Shown here piece by piece: positions 19,297-28,436 of a DNA stretch of 64,000 nt; within the stretch, counting starts at the first letter, position 1, and each line of letters opens with the position of its first letter. This stretch comes from Effrenium voratum (lineage: Eukaryota > Sar > Dinophyceae > Suessiales > Symbiodiniaceae), in NCBI GenBank assembly GCA_963377175.1, contig CAUJNA010001245.1:1-64000 (forward strand), written 5' to 3'. Under the pieces are notes generated by a model, which saw only the letters and a program-made list of their open reading frames with translations, did no database searches and was not told where the DNA came from. The position numbers were made by a program, and so were the translations under genes.

Positions 19297-19690
19297 ACAT
19301 GTCGGAGTACCCCAGCCACGCCCAACCCCGCCTGCTTCGTCCAGCGCGTCCAGGTCTTCGCCAACGGCCAGCGCTGCGACGACATCAACTACTACGGCCG
19401 CACCGTGGCCGTGCACGACTTGTTGAAGGGCCGGGAGTACAACCGCAACAAGGCCATGGAGGGTTTCGACGAAGTGAACGACCCCCGCATCGCCCGCGCG
19501 GTGCACCAGGGCGGCTACGCGGACGTGCTGCTGCGCCCCACCATGGTGGGCATCCTGCGCTGCGGAAGATGCTGCCGCCGCAGCTAACCTGGTGATAGAA
19601 ATTGAGTTTGCGGACGCCGCAACTGCGCTGTGGTCCGAGAACGCCGGGGCGCACCCGTCCGGAGCCACGCTGAGCACCGACTTTCAGGAA
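19297..19690 (+). pseudogene. GC-rich double-jelly-roll major capsid protein fragment
   Basis: Reading NPACFVQRVQVFANGQRCDD, INYYGRT, then LLRPTMVGILR and, after a frameshift near 19,562, NLVIEIEFADAATALWSENA. This matches block by block the AT-rich PLV capsid at 36 kb: AYCFFRRARLIAGNQLVEDI, DYYNRN, VGFKPMLGLFNQFK, PLVLELELVSNFTDC. The spacing (about 110 residues from first to last block) also agrees. The frame is shifted near 19,325 and 19,562 and the gene lacks both ends. Residues and codons are GC-rich, unlike the 36-kb gene, so this is an older or separate capsid lineage adapted to host composition. It sits beside the broken integrase at 19.7-20.3 kb. Confidence 0.7.
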
Positions 19691-20303
19691 GGTCGCTTGT
19701 GTTCAGCTACCCCGCGGTGCACACGCAGCAGTCCAGCGCCCGAACGGGTCGCGGAGCACAACGTTACCGTGGGTGGCGCGCGCCTGCCACCTGCTCGAGG
19801 TGCTGGCCCTTCCTGGCGACTCGAGTGGTTCCTCAGGGTCTGATGCCCCGGTCCACCACGGCAATGGCGTTGCGGTCCTCGGGCCGCTTCGTCCGGTGCA
19901 CGGCTTCCGCGGACAGAGCGTGCAAACTCGTTGCCCAGGTCTGTCGTGACCACAAAGTTCTTGTCGTCCCCCGTCAGCTCCTTCGCGGCCCACCGTCTGG
20001 AGAGGTTCCACTGCAGCCTCCCGGGTGAAGACGCCATCACCACCAGGCCGTACCTGGTCTTCCTTGCCCGTGTTGCCCGCGATCACGAGGCGTCTCATGA
20101 GAATAAGGGTGGCTGAATCCAGACATTCCACTTCGCGAAGGAGCTCTTGGGCGCGGGCATAGCCGGGCCCCAGTGTCGTCGGCGAATTCCCAGTCTTGAG
20201 CCGCTTTGCTGTTGCAGATCGTCTGCTTTGCCCTGCTCTTCTTCCACGTTTCTTTGAAACATTTGCTTTTACCCATGGCTGTTGTAACTTCCATTTCCGC
20301 CAC
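19690..20303 (-). pseudogene. GC-rich rve-type integrase, second degraded copy
   Basis: Minus-strand frames share ELTGDDKNFVVTTDLGNEFA exactly with the fragment at 0.5 kb. Further upstream REAAVEPLQT corresponds to the strand after the first catalytic Asp. Downstream, in a shifted frame, AVHRTKRPEDRN and AVVDR give the region of the third acidic residue, here Asp in place of the usual Glu. A basic N-terminal stretch (MGKSKCFKETWKKSRAKQ) opens the region at about 20,270. At least three frameshifts make it non-functional as read. Confidence 0.6.
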
Positions 20304-20305
20304 AA

Positions 20306-22342
20306 AACGGAGCCCTCAAAACAGTTTTTTTTGTTTTTTTGGTTTCCCTCGCCAATGCCAAGTGCTCACCAATAGCTGTCGGCGCATCTCGGGAAAGTTT
20401 CTTCAGAAAGTTTCTTCAGAGTTCAGGATTCTGGGCAGGCCGCGCAAGCCCGGCTGTCATTGTCGGCTTCTTTCGCCTCTTTCGCTAAGAGCTGAGATGA
20501 GATGATAGATCTCGCGAGCTTTGAGATGAGATTTTGGGTCACTTCCTTTCCACATCCTGTCGCGTGTCGTCTGTCCGTCGTTGTTTGTGGCTTGGGGCAG
20601 ACCTTAGATCACAGCTTCGGGCCAAAGAAGCACCCCAAGGCAAGCAAGGTGTTGCCCGAAGACTCTCCGCTGAAGCTACGTATGTACAATCAGAGTGCGG
20701 AACCATGAGCTAGCGACAGTGGGAGACTTACCCGCCGCACAGCCCTAAATCTTCTTTCTGGCAGCAAGAAGAAGCACCAGAAGAGCCCACGGCTTTCTTG
20801 ATTCCCCGAGTGATGCGATCTTATACTTTTTCAAGCACGAGCCGTTTCCCAGTAAGTAGCAAAGAGTTTGACATGGGCCAGCCCAGTCTTTTTTTACAAT
20901 GGCGGAAAGAGCCAAAGAGCCGAGCAGGTGACAACATGTGAATAAGATGAAGAACGTGCGGCCGACCTTGCGCGCAAAATCAATGAACACGTGCGCACGC
21001 ACACACACACACATGTGGACATGCTCAGGACAAATACGGTTGGCTTCAAGCATCTATTTGTAATCCAGTGTAGAGCCAAGAAGAGCGGGCTGGGAGAAGA
21101 CATGAGGTCCCGAACGAGGACGTTCAGTTCCTGGTGGACAGTGACAACCCCCCTTGGAGGTCGGGCTCAAATGAGTCGGAGACATCTTTGCCATGGCGTA
21201 GGGAAATCAATGGTTTCGCCCGGACGCCGGAGGTATCAAAGGTAAGCAAAGGCACCCGTGGGAATCTTTACAGGACACCCGAAGAAACATGGGCATGTCT
21301 CAAAAGTAGGGATACTTTTTTGGAGGACATGTTCCTTTTGGTTTCCCTCATAAACTCAGGTGATATCCCCAACAGCATGCGGTGCTCTTTTTAGTGCTCG
21401 CACCACCCCGCAGCCTTCGTAGAACCTCGTGGAACTCTGGTGGAACCCTCGTGGAACCCTCGTGGAACCCTCGTGGAACCTTACCTCAGTGCCGCCGGAC
21501 CACCCCGGAGCTTATCTGGGCTGAGACCCCAGAACTTTCAGCTGTTGGGGAAAAATCTACACCCCCAAAGAGTATCCCAACTCTGAGACTCAATCTCTTT
21601 CTTTTTTTCCGCACTTGGGACAGTCTCAAAATAGTTGCAAGAAACGCCGGCACCCGCAGTCTCTGTGGTGTGAGACAACGCAGAGACAGCCGGCGCTGGC
21701 TTTGGGGGGCCTGCAGGTCGGCAATATTCATCCAGCTGGTGGGGACAGTCATGCCAGCGGCTTAACCTTTCAATGTGGTCCAGTTGCCAGCAAAAGACCT
21801 CATCACATGGAACAATTTCTGTTTTGGAGAATCTGAGGAAGATCATCTGATTGTGTGGCCTGCAGATATTTTCGCAGCCCGACGTCAGCCAAGGGGTCCC
21901 CGCTCCCTCCCAGTCAAAGCCGAAGGCTTCATTGAGGCCGGGCACAGCGCTCCATGTGTTGCACGCCCTTAAGCCCAGGGTTTCCCGTGAGGGCCAAGAA
22001 GCCACCAAACAAGACGCAACTGAAAGTACCTCGCTGGTGGAGAGGTGCCCCTTTTGAAGCTGCCCCTAAAAGAGCTCCGTCTCTTGGGGGGCTTTGGGAA
22101 CGGTAAAGCAAAGAAAAAGGATCCGGAACCAACCCATTTTGAGACGGACTCATTTTGAGCCAAACCATGTTTTCGGCAAGTCCCACCGCTCGGCGCCAGT
22201 TGTTGAACTTGTACTTCCCGAGTCCGCTAGCCCAGAGAAGAGTGCACTGTTTGATACATTGTTTTGATACATTGTTTTGTCCTTTTTGTTGAAAGGGTCA
22301 CCTTTGCTGAGACAAACCAAGAGTGGCGGTCCAACTAATGTT
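20306..22342. other. Host-like DNA, no gene recognised
   Basis: Open frames here are short and overlap on both strands without recognisable domains. I note a short direct repeat of TGGAACCCTCG units at about 21,425-21,480, and a TGTTCCTTTTGGTTTCCCTC motif at 21,329 that recurs at 46.85 kb. Confidence 0.5.
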
Positions 22343-22470
22343 GTTGATGCTGTTGATGATGATGATGATGATGATGCTGATGATGATGATAATGATGATG
22401 ACGACGACGAAAACGATGATGATGAGGGTTATGATGATGAGGCTGCTGATGCTGCTGATGATAACGATTG
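22343..22470. repeat. (GAT)n microsatellite
   Basis: A run of GATGAT/GACGAC triplets gives Asp-rich and Met-rich ORFs in all frames. It is best read as simple repeat, not as an acidic protein gene. Confidence 0.9.
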
Positions 22471-22717
22471 GCCATCATTTCTCTAGCCAGCGTGCTGACA
22501 TCTATTTGCTCGACAGCTATTTCAGCCAGGTGTGGCTCGGGGGCGAAACTAGAGCGCAAGAAGCCGCCAGAACATAGACCGGAATCACTGCGCGCATTGC
22601 TCGCCCCGGCCCTGCTGAGCAATCTTGCAGTCCAGGGAATGCCCACGCGGCGCCACGGTTGGACATGTTGTCACTTAGCCCCCAAGCATAAACCGCTGGA
22701 AGTGCGCTTTCTGACGG

Positions 22718-22722
22718 GTAAC
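22718..22722. repeat. Target-site duplication GTAAC, left
   Basis: GTAAC stands immediately outside the left terminal repeat (ACCTACCAAAG...) and the same five bases stand immediately outside the right one (...CTTTGGTAGGT). This is what a retroviral-type integrase produces on insertion. Confidence 0.75.
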
Positions 22723-22852
22723 ACCTACCAAAGACCTTGCCCCCATTCAGACATCGTCCCGCCACACAAACTTATTACATAAAATTTCACAGATATTTTT
22801 CAAAATATAAAATTTTATGATAAAGTTATATCATAAAATTCTACCAGCATCC

Positions 22853-23155
22853 TTACAAATCGCGGTTTAAATTATCAATATGTTTTTTGCATTTCAAATG
22901 TCTAGACCAGTTAGGGTTTTTAACTTTACAACCGCAAACCTCACAATCTCTTTCATTTTGATTATATGCCTTTTTTTCTTCGCGGTGCTCAGCATCATAT
23001 TTCTTGCTTACCTCCTTAATTCTTTCTGGATTTTTTGCCCTATACCTCTTCCAACTTTCTGCGCAAACTATGCACCAAGTTTTCCCAGCAACTAATTGAC
23101 TAGGAAGCTTTTTACATCTACATGAAGTGCATTTTGTTTTTTCAGGTTCATCCAT
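22853..23155 (-). CDS. TIR-encoded zinc-finger protein, left copy
   Basis: The 100-residue protein has an N-terminal double CxxC unit (CTSCRC ... CIVCAE), a Lys/Glu-rich helix, then CEVCGCKVKNPNWSRHLKCK followed by KH, a C2H2-like finger. The same layout (CxxC, charged coil, C-C-H-H) is found in the genes at 44.9 kb, 61.0-61.5 kb and, at the C-terminus, in the GIY-YIG gene at 40.5 kb. Being inside the TIR it is present twice, facing inward-to-outward at each end. A role in binding the element ends or in transcription is possible but not shown. Confidence 0.75.
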   Translation of the reverse strand: MDEPEKTKCTSCRCKKLPSQLVAGKTWCIVCAESWKRYRAKNPERIKEVSKKYDAEHREEKKAYNQNERDCEVCGCKVKNPNWSRHLKCKKHIDNLNRDL

Positions 23156-23267
23156 CCTTACTATAGTTTCTTAACTTCCCTTTAGGTCAAAACCATCTTA
23201 CACAATTCTCAAATTCCCAAAATATATTTTCCCAAAATCCCAAAATATAAAATCCCATAATTTCAAA

Positions 23268-23304
23268 CATAAATCTTACAATGTTTTTTATTGTAAGGTT
23301 TATG
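23268..23304. terminator. 3'-end hairpin overlapping a stop codon
   Basis: CATAAATCTTACAAT and ATTGTAAGGTTTATG pair over 15 positions with one G-T type mismatch around a short T-rich loop. The stop codon (TAA at 23300-23302, minus strand) of the F-box-like gene at 23.3-23.9 kb lies in the stem. Related copies lie at 24.54, 44.77 and 45.27 kb. Confidence 0.7.
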
Positions 23305-23855
23305 GGTTAAATTGTAGTTTAAGTTCAGGATAATAATTTAATTGATGACTACTAAGTTGTATATATATCTTACTTCTTTCATGCATCATTTTAAAAATAA
23401 TATTAATATCTCTCACTGTGTTTTTGACATTAAACTTTTTTTCTTTCAATATATGTTTTAATGTCTTCTTTTACATCAAACCCTTCCCTACTATGATTAG
23501 TCAACATCCATAATATACCTTCAATCATTTCATATTTTTTCTTACTGATTTTCAGAAATATTCTAACATAACTATAAGGTGGTCTTTTATACACAGTTAA
23601 ACATATCAAAATGTCATCTTCTACATTTCTATTATGTCTTCTTTTTTTTCTCAACAAACATTTGATTAAAGTTTGATTATCTCTCCATTCCTGACAAATT
23701 TTACATTCGTCTTCTTCGTCCATTGAATAATCAATAATATTATTTATTATTCCATTAGGTAAATTTAATTTATACAATTCCATATTTTCTTTTTTGAAGT
23801 GGCAACAGTAGTAGCATTTCTTATTAATATACTTATTGATTTCAATACCGTTCAT
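23300..23855 (-). CDS. Zinc-flanked F-box-like small protein (family with 24.5, 25.2, 62.1 and 62.9 kb)
   Basis: It starts MNGIEINKYINKKCYYCCHF and contains KLNLPNGIINNIIDYSMDE between two Cys pairs (CYYC and CKIC). The LP-x2-I-x2-I-I-x-Y pattern resembles an F-box-like helix. The first ORF ends at 23430 after an A-run with one extra base; the shifted frame continues with NTVRDINIIFKMMHERSK and NYYPELK to a TAA at 23300. The gene at 61.6-62.1 kb (NVEDEI, NTVRDVNIIFKMMYERSK, DYYPELK) confirms this as one gene of about 185 residues. Function unknown. Confidence 0.7.
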
Positions 23856-23907
23856 TTCTTCACTATTAATATAAGGTGTTTTTTCTTTAGGACTATTTCG
23901 CCTAAAA

Positions 23908-24494
23908 CTAAATTATTAATTTAAGTCTTTCTATTATTTTATCACACGTTGTTTCATTATAAATATTACTTCCTATTTTTGTTCTAAACAACCCCATTGT
24001 TCTAGTTGCATGTGTTATTGTATATCTAAGTTCGTCAATTCTATACTCATCATTTAAAAACTCATTTAAAAAATTAAACAATACAACATAGTTTAAACGT
24101 TTAATATTAAAAGACATATTGTATAATCTTTTTACCATACAATAATACTTAAAAATAAATTCATTATTATATCCTTCGTCGTCACATTCTAATAAATGAT
24201 CAAACCCTTCTATAGTTAAGAAATTATTCATTTCAATAAACACAACTATTTCTAAATCATCATCAAGAGTTTCATTATGTATAATATCAATATCTTTGTT
24301 ATTCATATCATCAATTTTTTTTTTATAATTCTATTGCAATTATTGCATATCATATATTGACAAATATTATTACAAACGCCATTTGCAAAACCCCGTTCAA
24401 TTGGTAATTTGAGCATTTCACAGTCTTTACATTTATAACTCATAAACTTGTTTTTCAATATATTTTTAGCATTGATACCGACTGTATCACTCAT
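23908..24494 (-). CDS. Zinc-flanked F-box-like protein, frame-broken
   Basis: ORF 24303-24494 (ATG at 24494) has YKCKDCEMLKLPIERGFANG followed by VCNNICQYMICNNCN: a central LP...V.N.I..Y motif flanked by CxxC pairs, as in its neighbours. It ends after a run of ten A's; adding one A joins it to the 132-residue ORF 23908-24306 (MNNKDIDIIHNETLDD onward), which is acidic and helical. I read it as one gene of about 195 residues. Product function is not known. Confidence 0.6.
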
Positions 24495-24541
24495 TTCACT
24501 ATAATATATTAAGTTATTATTTCTTCAAGTCATTTTGAAAT

Positions 24542-24583
24542 CATAAATCTTACAATGTTTTTTTTTTTATTGTAAGGTTTATG
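24542..24583. terminator. 3'-end hairpin overlapping a stop codon
   Basis: CATAAATCTTACAAT and ATTGTAAGGTTTATG flank a T-run loop. The TAA at 24579-24581 of the upstream minus-strand gene lies in the stem, and that gene ends FNP-stop exactly as the gene at 23.3 kb does. Confidence 0.7.
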
Positions 24584-25225
24584 GATTAAAATAATGGTCA
24601 GGCAATATGTCTTCAAATATGTAATCTACATATTTATCTATATCATCCTTATCTATATATTTGATATTGTCTTTTCCTATTATTGAATAAATATATTCCC
24701 AAAAGAATAAATACAACAATAGACATACTTTATATTTAGTGTTGTAGTAATACCATATACTATATTCAGTTACTCTAAATTCGTTCAAGACTTCATTTAT
24801 TTTATCTTTGGCTAATAAATGCCAGTCAATCCATTCAAACAAATAACGGTATTTTTGACAAATGCTTTATATGGTTTAATTGCGTTTATTCCTCCAAACC
24901 TCCTAATTAAATCTATGTTACTAAAGAATTCATCAATTTCATTTTCAAATGACTTTCTGGAAATCTTCTGGTAAAAGTGTATAGGAAATCTTGCTTGGTG
25001 TCGCATAAAGAATTTTAATTGTAATTGAAACTTTGTATATCCCTTATCCTTATGTTCTTCAACAAAAAACTTTTCAAGGTCTCTTGTTATACAGCATTGC
25101 TTGCAATATACATTATATTCACTTATTTTATTACATACATTTGCCGGTAGTATATGATGTAAGGTTAAACTCAAATTATTCATTTTGCATCTACAGCATT
25201 CGCACTTGTTATAGTTAAACAACAT
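24579..25225 (-). CDS. Zinc-flanked F-box-like protein, frame-broken
   Basis: It starts MLFNYNKCECCRCKMNNLSL. HHILPANVCNKISEYNVYCK followed by QC shows the same LP-x2-V-x-N-x-I-x2-Y core between Cys pairs. ORF 24812-25225 is joined to ORF 24579-24842 by one missing A near 24,850 (FVKN versus KKYRYLFEWIDWH). The combined ~215 residues match the intact 219-residue gene at 62.3-63.0 kb in start (FNY-x2-C-x-C), core and length. It is a member of the element's accessory paralogue family. Confidence 0.65.
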
Positions 25226-25273
25226 TTCACTAATATTATAAGGCGTTTTTCTTTAACTGTATTTCGTTTAATA

Positions 25274-26190
25274 TTAAACTTTCAATAATTCGTGTCTCAA
25301 ATAAGGATTAGTTTTTCCTTCCAAATGAAAGTAAGATTGTCCTAGTTTACTATCAATTGATTTTACTTTAAATACTTCTTTTAACCAATGACTGGTATGT
25401 GCCTTTTCGCTTATGCCTTTCTTCCTCATTATTTTTACATTACTTCCTACGTCTAATTCTGGATACATTCTAGTTTTCTTTGCTTGCATTGTAATATTCA
25501 TTTTTACTTCAAATTCATTCTTTTTCATTCTTGCGTCCTTCGGTGTAAATTTAGTTGCGGAATGAATATTCTTATTATTGTAAGTTAATATATTTCAAAA
25601 ATATAATCCGTCCATTGGATATTCTGCTTTCCATTTTTCTTGTCCGCTTCAACTCGTTTAAACAGTTGATCTTTAAAAGTCTGAATTCCACGCTCCGCAA
25701 ATGCTGGATGACCTCTAGTTCTATGTAATTCAATTTTCTCCTCCTTCAAATAATCTAATACTGATTGATTAAAAAACTGCCTTCCTCGTCGGTATAAATT
25801 AATTTCGGTTTGCCACCCATCTTATTGATATTCTCCATCATTCCTGCTAAAATGTCTGGCGGTGTCTTGGATTTAATTGGCACGATATGCATATATTTGC
25901 TAAAAAATATCAATGCATATCATTCCAATTCTAAATGTTTGATTTTCCAAATCATTTTTAGAAATGAAAAACATATCAACTTGAAATTCCCAGAAACTAT
26001 GCGGAGCAATAAAACTATTTTCACCTCTCATCTTTCTTTTTTCTTCTACATTCTTACTAAAGAATTCATTAATATCGTTTATTGTAATACTACTATCTTT
26101 TTGCTTAGCATCCTTGAGGGTTGTTTGTTTTGAACCATAACCGCTTCTATCATAATATACACTCTTAATAATTTCTTGTGTTGAACTCAT
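25274..26190 (-). pseudogene. rve-family integrase of PLV-1, broken by three frameshifts
   Basis: The frame starts at 26190 (MSSTQEIIKSVYYDRSGYGS). The catalytic triad is visible across frames: FQVDMFFI (first Asp), KLIYTDEEGSF (second Asp) and HPAFAERGIQTFKDQL (Glu). WTDYIFEIY and the SATKFTPKDA block follow, then a C-terminal SH3/chromo-like part (KVKSIDSKLGQSYFHLEGKT, LLKV). Frame breaks fall at about 25,880 (T6 instead of T5), 25,775 and 25,575. The full integrase at 63-64 kb guides the reading. As a Polinton integrase it would insert the viral DNA and make the 5-bp duplication seen here. Confidence 0.85.
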
Positions 26191-26237
26191 TAATTAAGTT
26201 AATAAAATAATTTTGAAAAACTCATTTTCAAAATTAT

Positions 26238-28436
26238 TCATGACGCGCTGCAATTGCAATAGACACAAAAGGCGGTGCAGTTTTCAACTGTGTGGCATAA
26301 CTCATTATCACAACGTTGAGCAGTGAAGTTAGAACTTATTTTTCCTCCTCTTGTATCTAGATTAAATTTAATTCCGCAGTTTTGGCAACAGGATTTGAAG
26401 TATTTTAAGCACCAGTTTTCGTCAATGTATTGCTCTTCGTCTATTTCTCTTTTTGCTACTCTATCTTGCTGTTTATATCCTTCAACTTTGTTTTTAAAAT
26501 AGTTGATTACCAAACTCTTAAACATATCTTCATCTCCCTCTTTGTTCTTGTAAAAATAGACATTGTTAAAATCCCTCGCTCGTGTGATACTCGTCCACAA
26601 CCATTCCCTACAAACTAAATAATCTTTGTTCCATTCGTGAATGGTCATATTATCACTGATTGATGTCCCCTGTCTGCTATGAGTGGTAGCACAGTAGGCA
26701 TATCTAAAATGCTTATCTATAATATCAATGTCAAGCGTTCTAATGTTCTCTGTATCCTTAATATCTTGTATTGTTATCTTGTATCCTTCGTTATTAACAA
26801 CCTTCCACCTAATATTAACATTCAGTTTTCCTTCCTTGTCCTTTTTGTAAAGTCTGCATATTAAGATTTCTCCAATTTCATATTTGCATGTTTTACCTAA
26901 TCTTTTTCTAATCTCATTGGATACTGCCTCACATCTAATATTTGTATATGCTATGTTGTTTTCACTATTCATAACATCTTTAGTAAATTTGAAATGCTTA
27001 ACTATCCATTCTTCAACTGCCATCTTTTTAATCCAAAAGTCATCATAGATTTCATTCAGTTTCTTTCTGTTTCTTTCTCCTTCTTCTGTATCCTTACCAC
27101 CTACTCGCTTACATATCTTTAAAAATATATTATATTCAAAAATAATGTCAATACATTTGTCAATGTATTCGCCTGCATTTTGAGTATTAGTGAAAGGTTC
27201 AATCGGTGGCAGTTGCTTGACATCACCGGCACCTATAATTACGATGTCAGGATTGTTATTTGCAAACACCCTTATTTTGTTCAATATGTAAGGACTGGAC
27301 ATATAAATCTCATCAAACACTATACAATCAAAATCTGAATAATCAAACTTTGGTAGGTCATCCCCTTTATCAACTGGAATACTAAAGAATGTATTTACTG
27401 TCACCGCTTCGCATTCAATCTCTTGTTTTAACATATTTTGAGGCACTACAAAAAGTGTATTGTGACCTAAATTTTCCATATACTTGCCTATAAAACTTTT
27501 ACCGCTCCCAGCAAATCTTGCTCTAATCATAACTCTTCTTTTTTCAATAATCTTATTGCAGATGCTTTCAACATCCCACTCATCTTCAATCGGTATTGTT
27601 TCATTCTGAAAAGTTGGTATTTTTACTAACTCATTAAATTTCCAATTGTAATCAGTTTCCAGTTCATAGACTTTATTATTTTCTACTCTCCAACCTCCAA
27701 TATCATTATGAAAATCTAACAACTTCTTTGCCTTCCTTACATCTTTCTTTGCAATATGAAAGGCATCGGTTTTCACCGCATAAACTTTAATACTATTTGC
27801 TTTCAGTTTTTCAAAAGTTTCATACATGTTAAAATTATGACCTTGCAATAATAATTCTTTAATATACCTAAATCCGTTCATTAGTTTTCTTTGGTCGGTA
27901 AGACAAACAACATAATATTTGGCAGTCTTACTTATCTTTTCAGTTTCCCTATATTTCTCACCCCGTTCGCTGTAATAAGTCTTGCCGTCTTCAACTTTGC
28001 AATCGATACCAAATTCAGGAAATGTCATACTACCATTTACATGTTGGAAGTATGGTCTCTCATCTTCGGAGAGTTCAATACTCCACTCATCATCGTTTAA
28101 TAGTTGCCATTTATTAAAACACTCATATTCTTCATCATCCAAAACATACAGTCTGCCTCCATGGGTTCTTTGATGATGTAAAGCATGTCCTACATTGTCA
28201 AAGATCCTACTCACTGACTTTCTGTTATATGATTTTTCCATTAGTCCAAAAGTAATATTTGCTATTGTCTTCTTGATTTTGTTGTTTTGCTCCTCGTCAG
28301 GACTGATGTTTGATTTAAACAATTCGCTTATCGCTTTCTTGTATTTTACCTTCAACACTTGCGACGGTGTTTTATAATATAGTATTTTCATCACAACGCC
28401 TCTTTTAACCAATTCTTTTAAGTATTTACCATACAC
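26238..28436 (-). CDS. Family B DNA polymerase C-terminus fused to SF1 helicase
   Basis: The first ~270 of 732 residues carry polymerase palm motifs: KKTIANITFGLMEKSYNR (K-x3-N-x3-G, motif B) and VYAVKTDAF (motif C, TD). From about residue 300 there is an SF1 helicase: FAGSGKS (motif I), IVFDEIYMS (II), GAGDVKQLPPI (III), CATTHSRQGTS (V) and WTSITRARDFNNVYFY (VI). A C-terminal Cys-rich tail (CCQNCG, CHTVENC, CVYCNC) could bind zinc. Upstream the polymerase continues in other frames to 30419; the join at 28,445 needs one extra A in a run of six. The polymerase half resembles protein-primed Polinton polymerases; the helicase would unwind ahead of it. Confidence 0.85.
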   Translation of the reverse strand: MYGKYLKELVKRGVVMKILYYKTPSQVLKVKYKKAISELFKSNISPDEEQNNKIKKTIANITFGLMEKSYNRKSVSRIFDNVGHALHHQRTHGGRLYVLDDEEYECFNKWQLLNDDEWSIELSEDERPYFQHVNGSMTFPEFGIDCKVEDGKTYYSERGEKYRETEKISKTAKYYVVCLTDQRKLMNGFRYIKELLLQGHNFNMYETFEKLKANSIKVYAVKTDAFHIAKKDVRKAKKLLDFHNDIGGWRVENNKVYELETDYNWKFNELVKIPTFQNETIPIEDEWDVESICNKIIEKRRVMIRARFAGSGKSFIGKYMENLGHNTLFVVPQNMLKQEIECEAVTVNTFFSIPVDKGDDLPKFDYSDFDCIVFDEIYMSSPYILNKIRVFANNNPDIVIIGAGDVKQLPPIEPFTNTQNAGEYIDKCIDIIFEYNIFLKICKRVGGKDTEEGERNRKKLNEIYDDFWIKKMAVEEWIVKHFKFTKDVMNSENNIAYTNIRCEAVSNEIRKRLGKTCKYEIGEILICRLYKKDKEGKLNVNIRWKVVNNEGYKITIQDIKDTENIRTLDIDIIDKHFRYAYCATTHSRQGTSISDNMTIHEWNKDYLVCREWLWTSITRARDFNNVYFYKNKEGDEDMFKSLVINYFKNKVEGYKQQDRVAKREIDEEQYIDENWCLKYFKSCCQNCGIKFNLDTRGGKISSNFTAQRCDNELCHTVENCTAFCVYCNCSAS

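Larger units (their letters stand above)
22723..23305. repeat. Left terminal inverted repeat of PLV-1
   Basis: It is the reverse complement of 45,271-45,856 with few differences: R versus I at one codon of the enclosed gene, an A6/A7 run difference, and small changes near 22,785 and 23,170. It begins ACCTACCAAAGACC and ends in the CATAAACC hairpin at 23,268-23,304. Confidence 0.9.

Noticed and set aside
22277..22646. Asp-rich, Met-rich and His-rich ORFs
   Set aside because: They come from a GAT microsatellite read in different frames.
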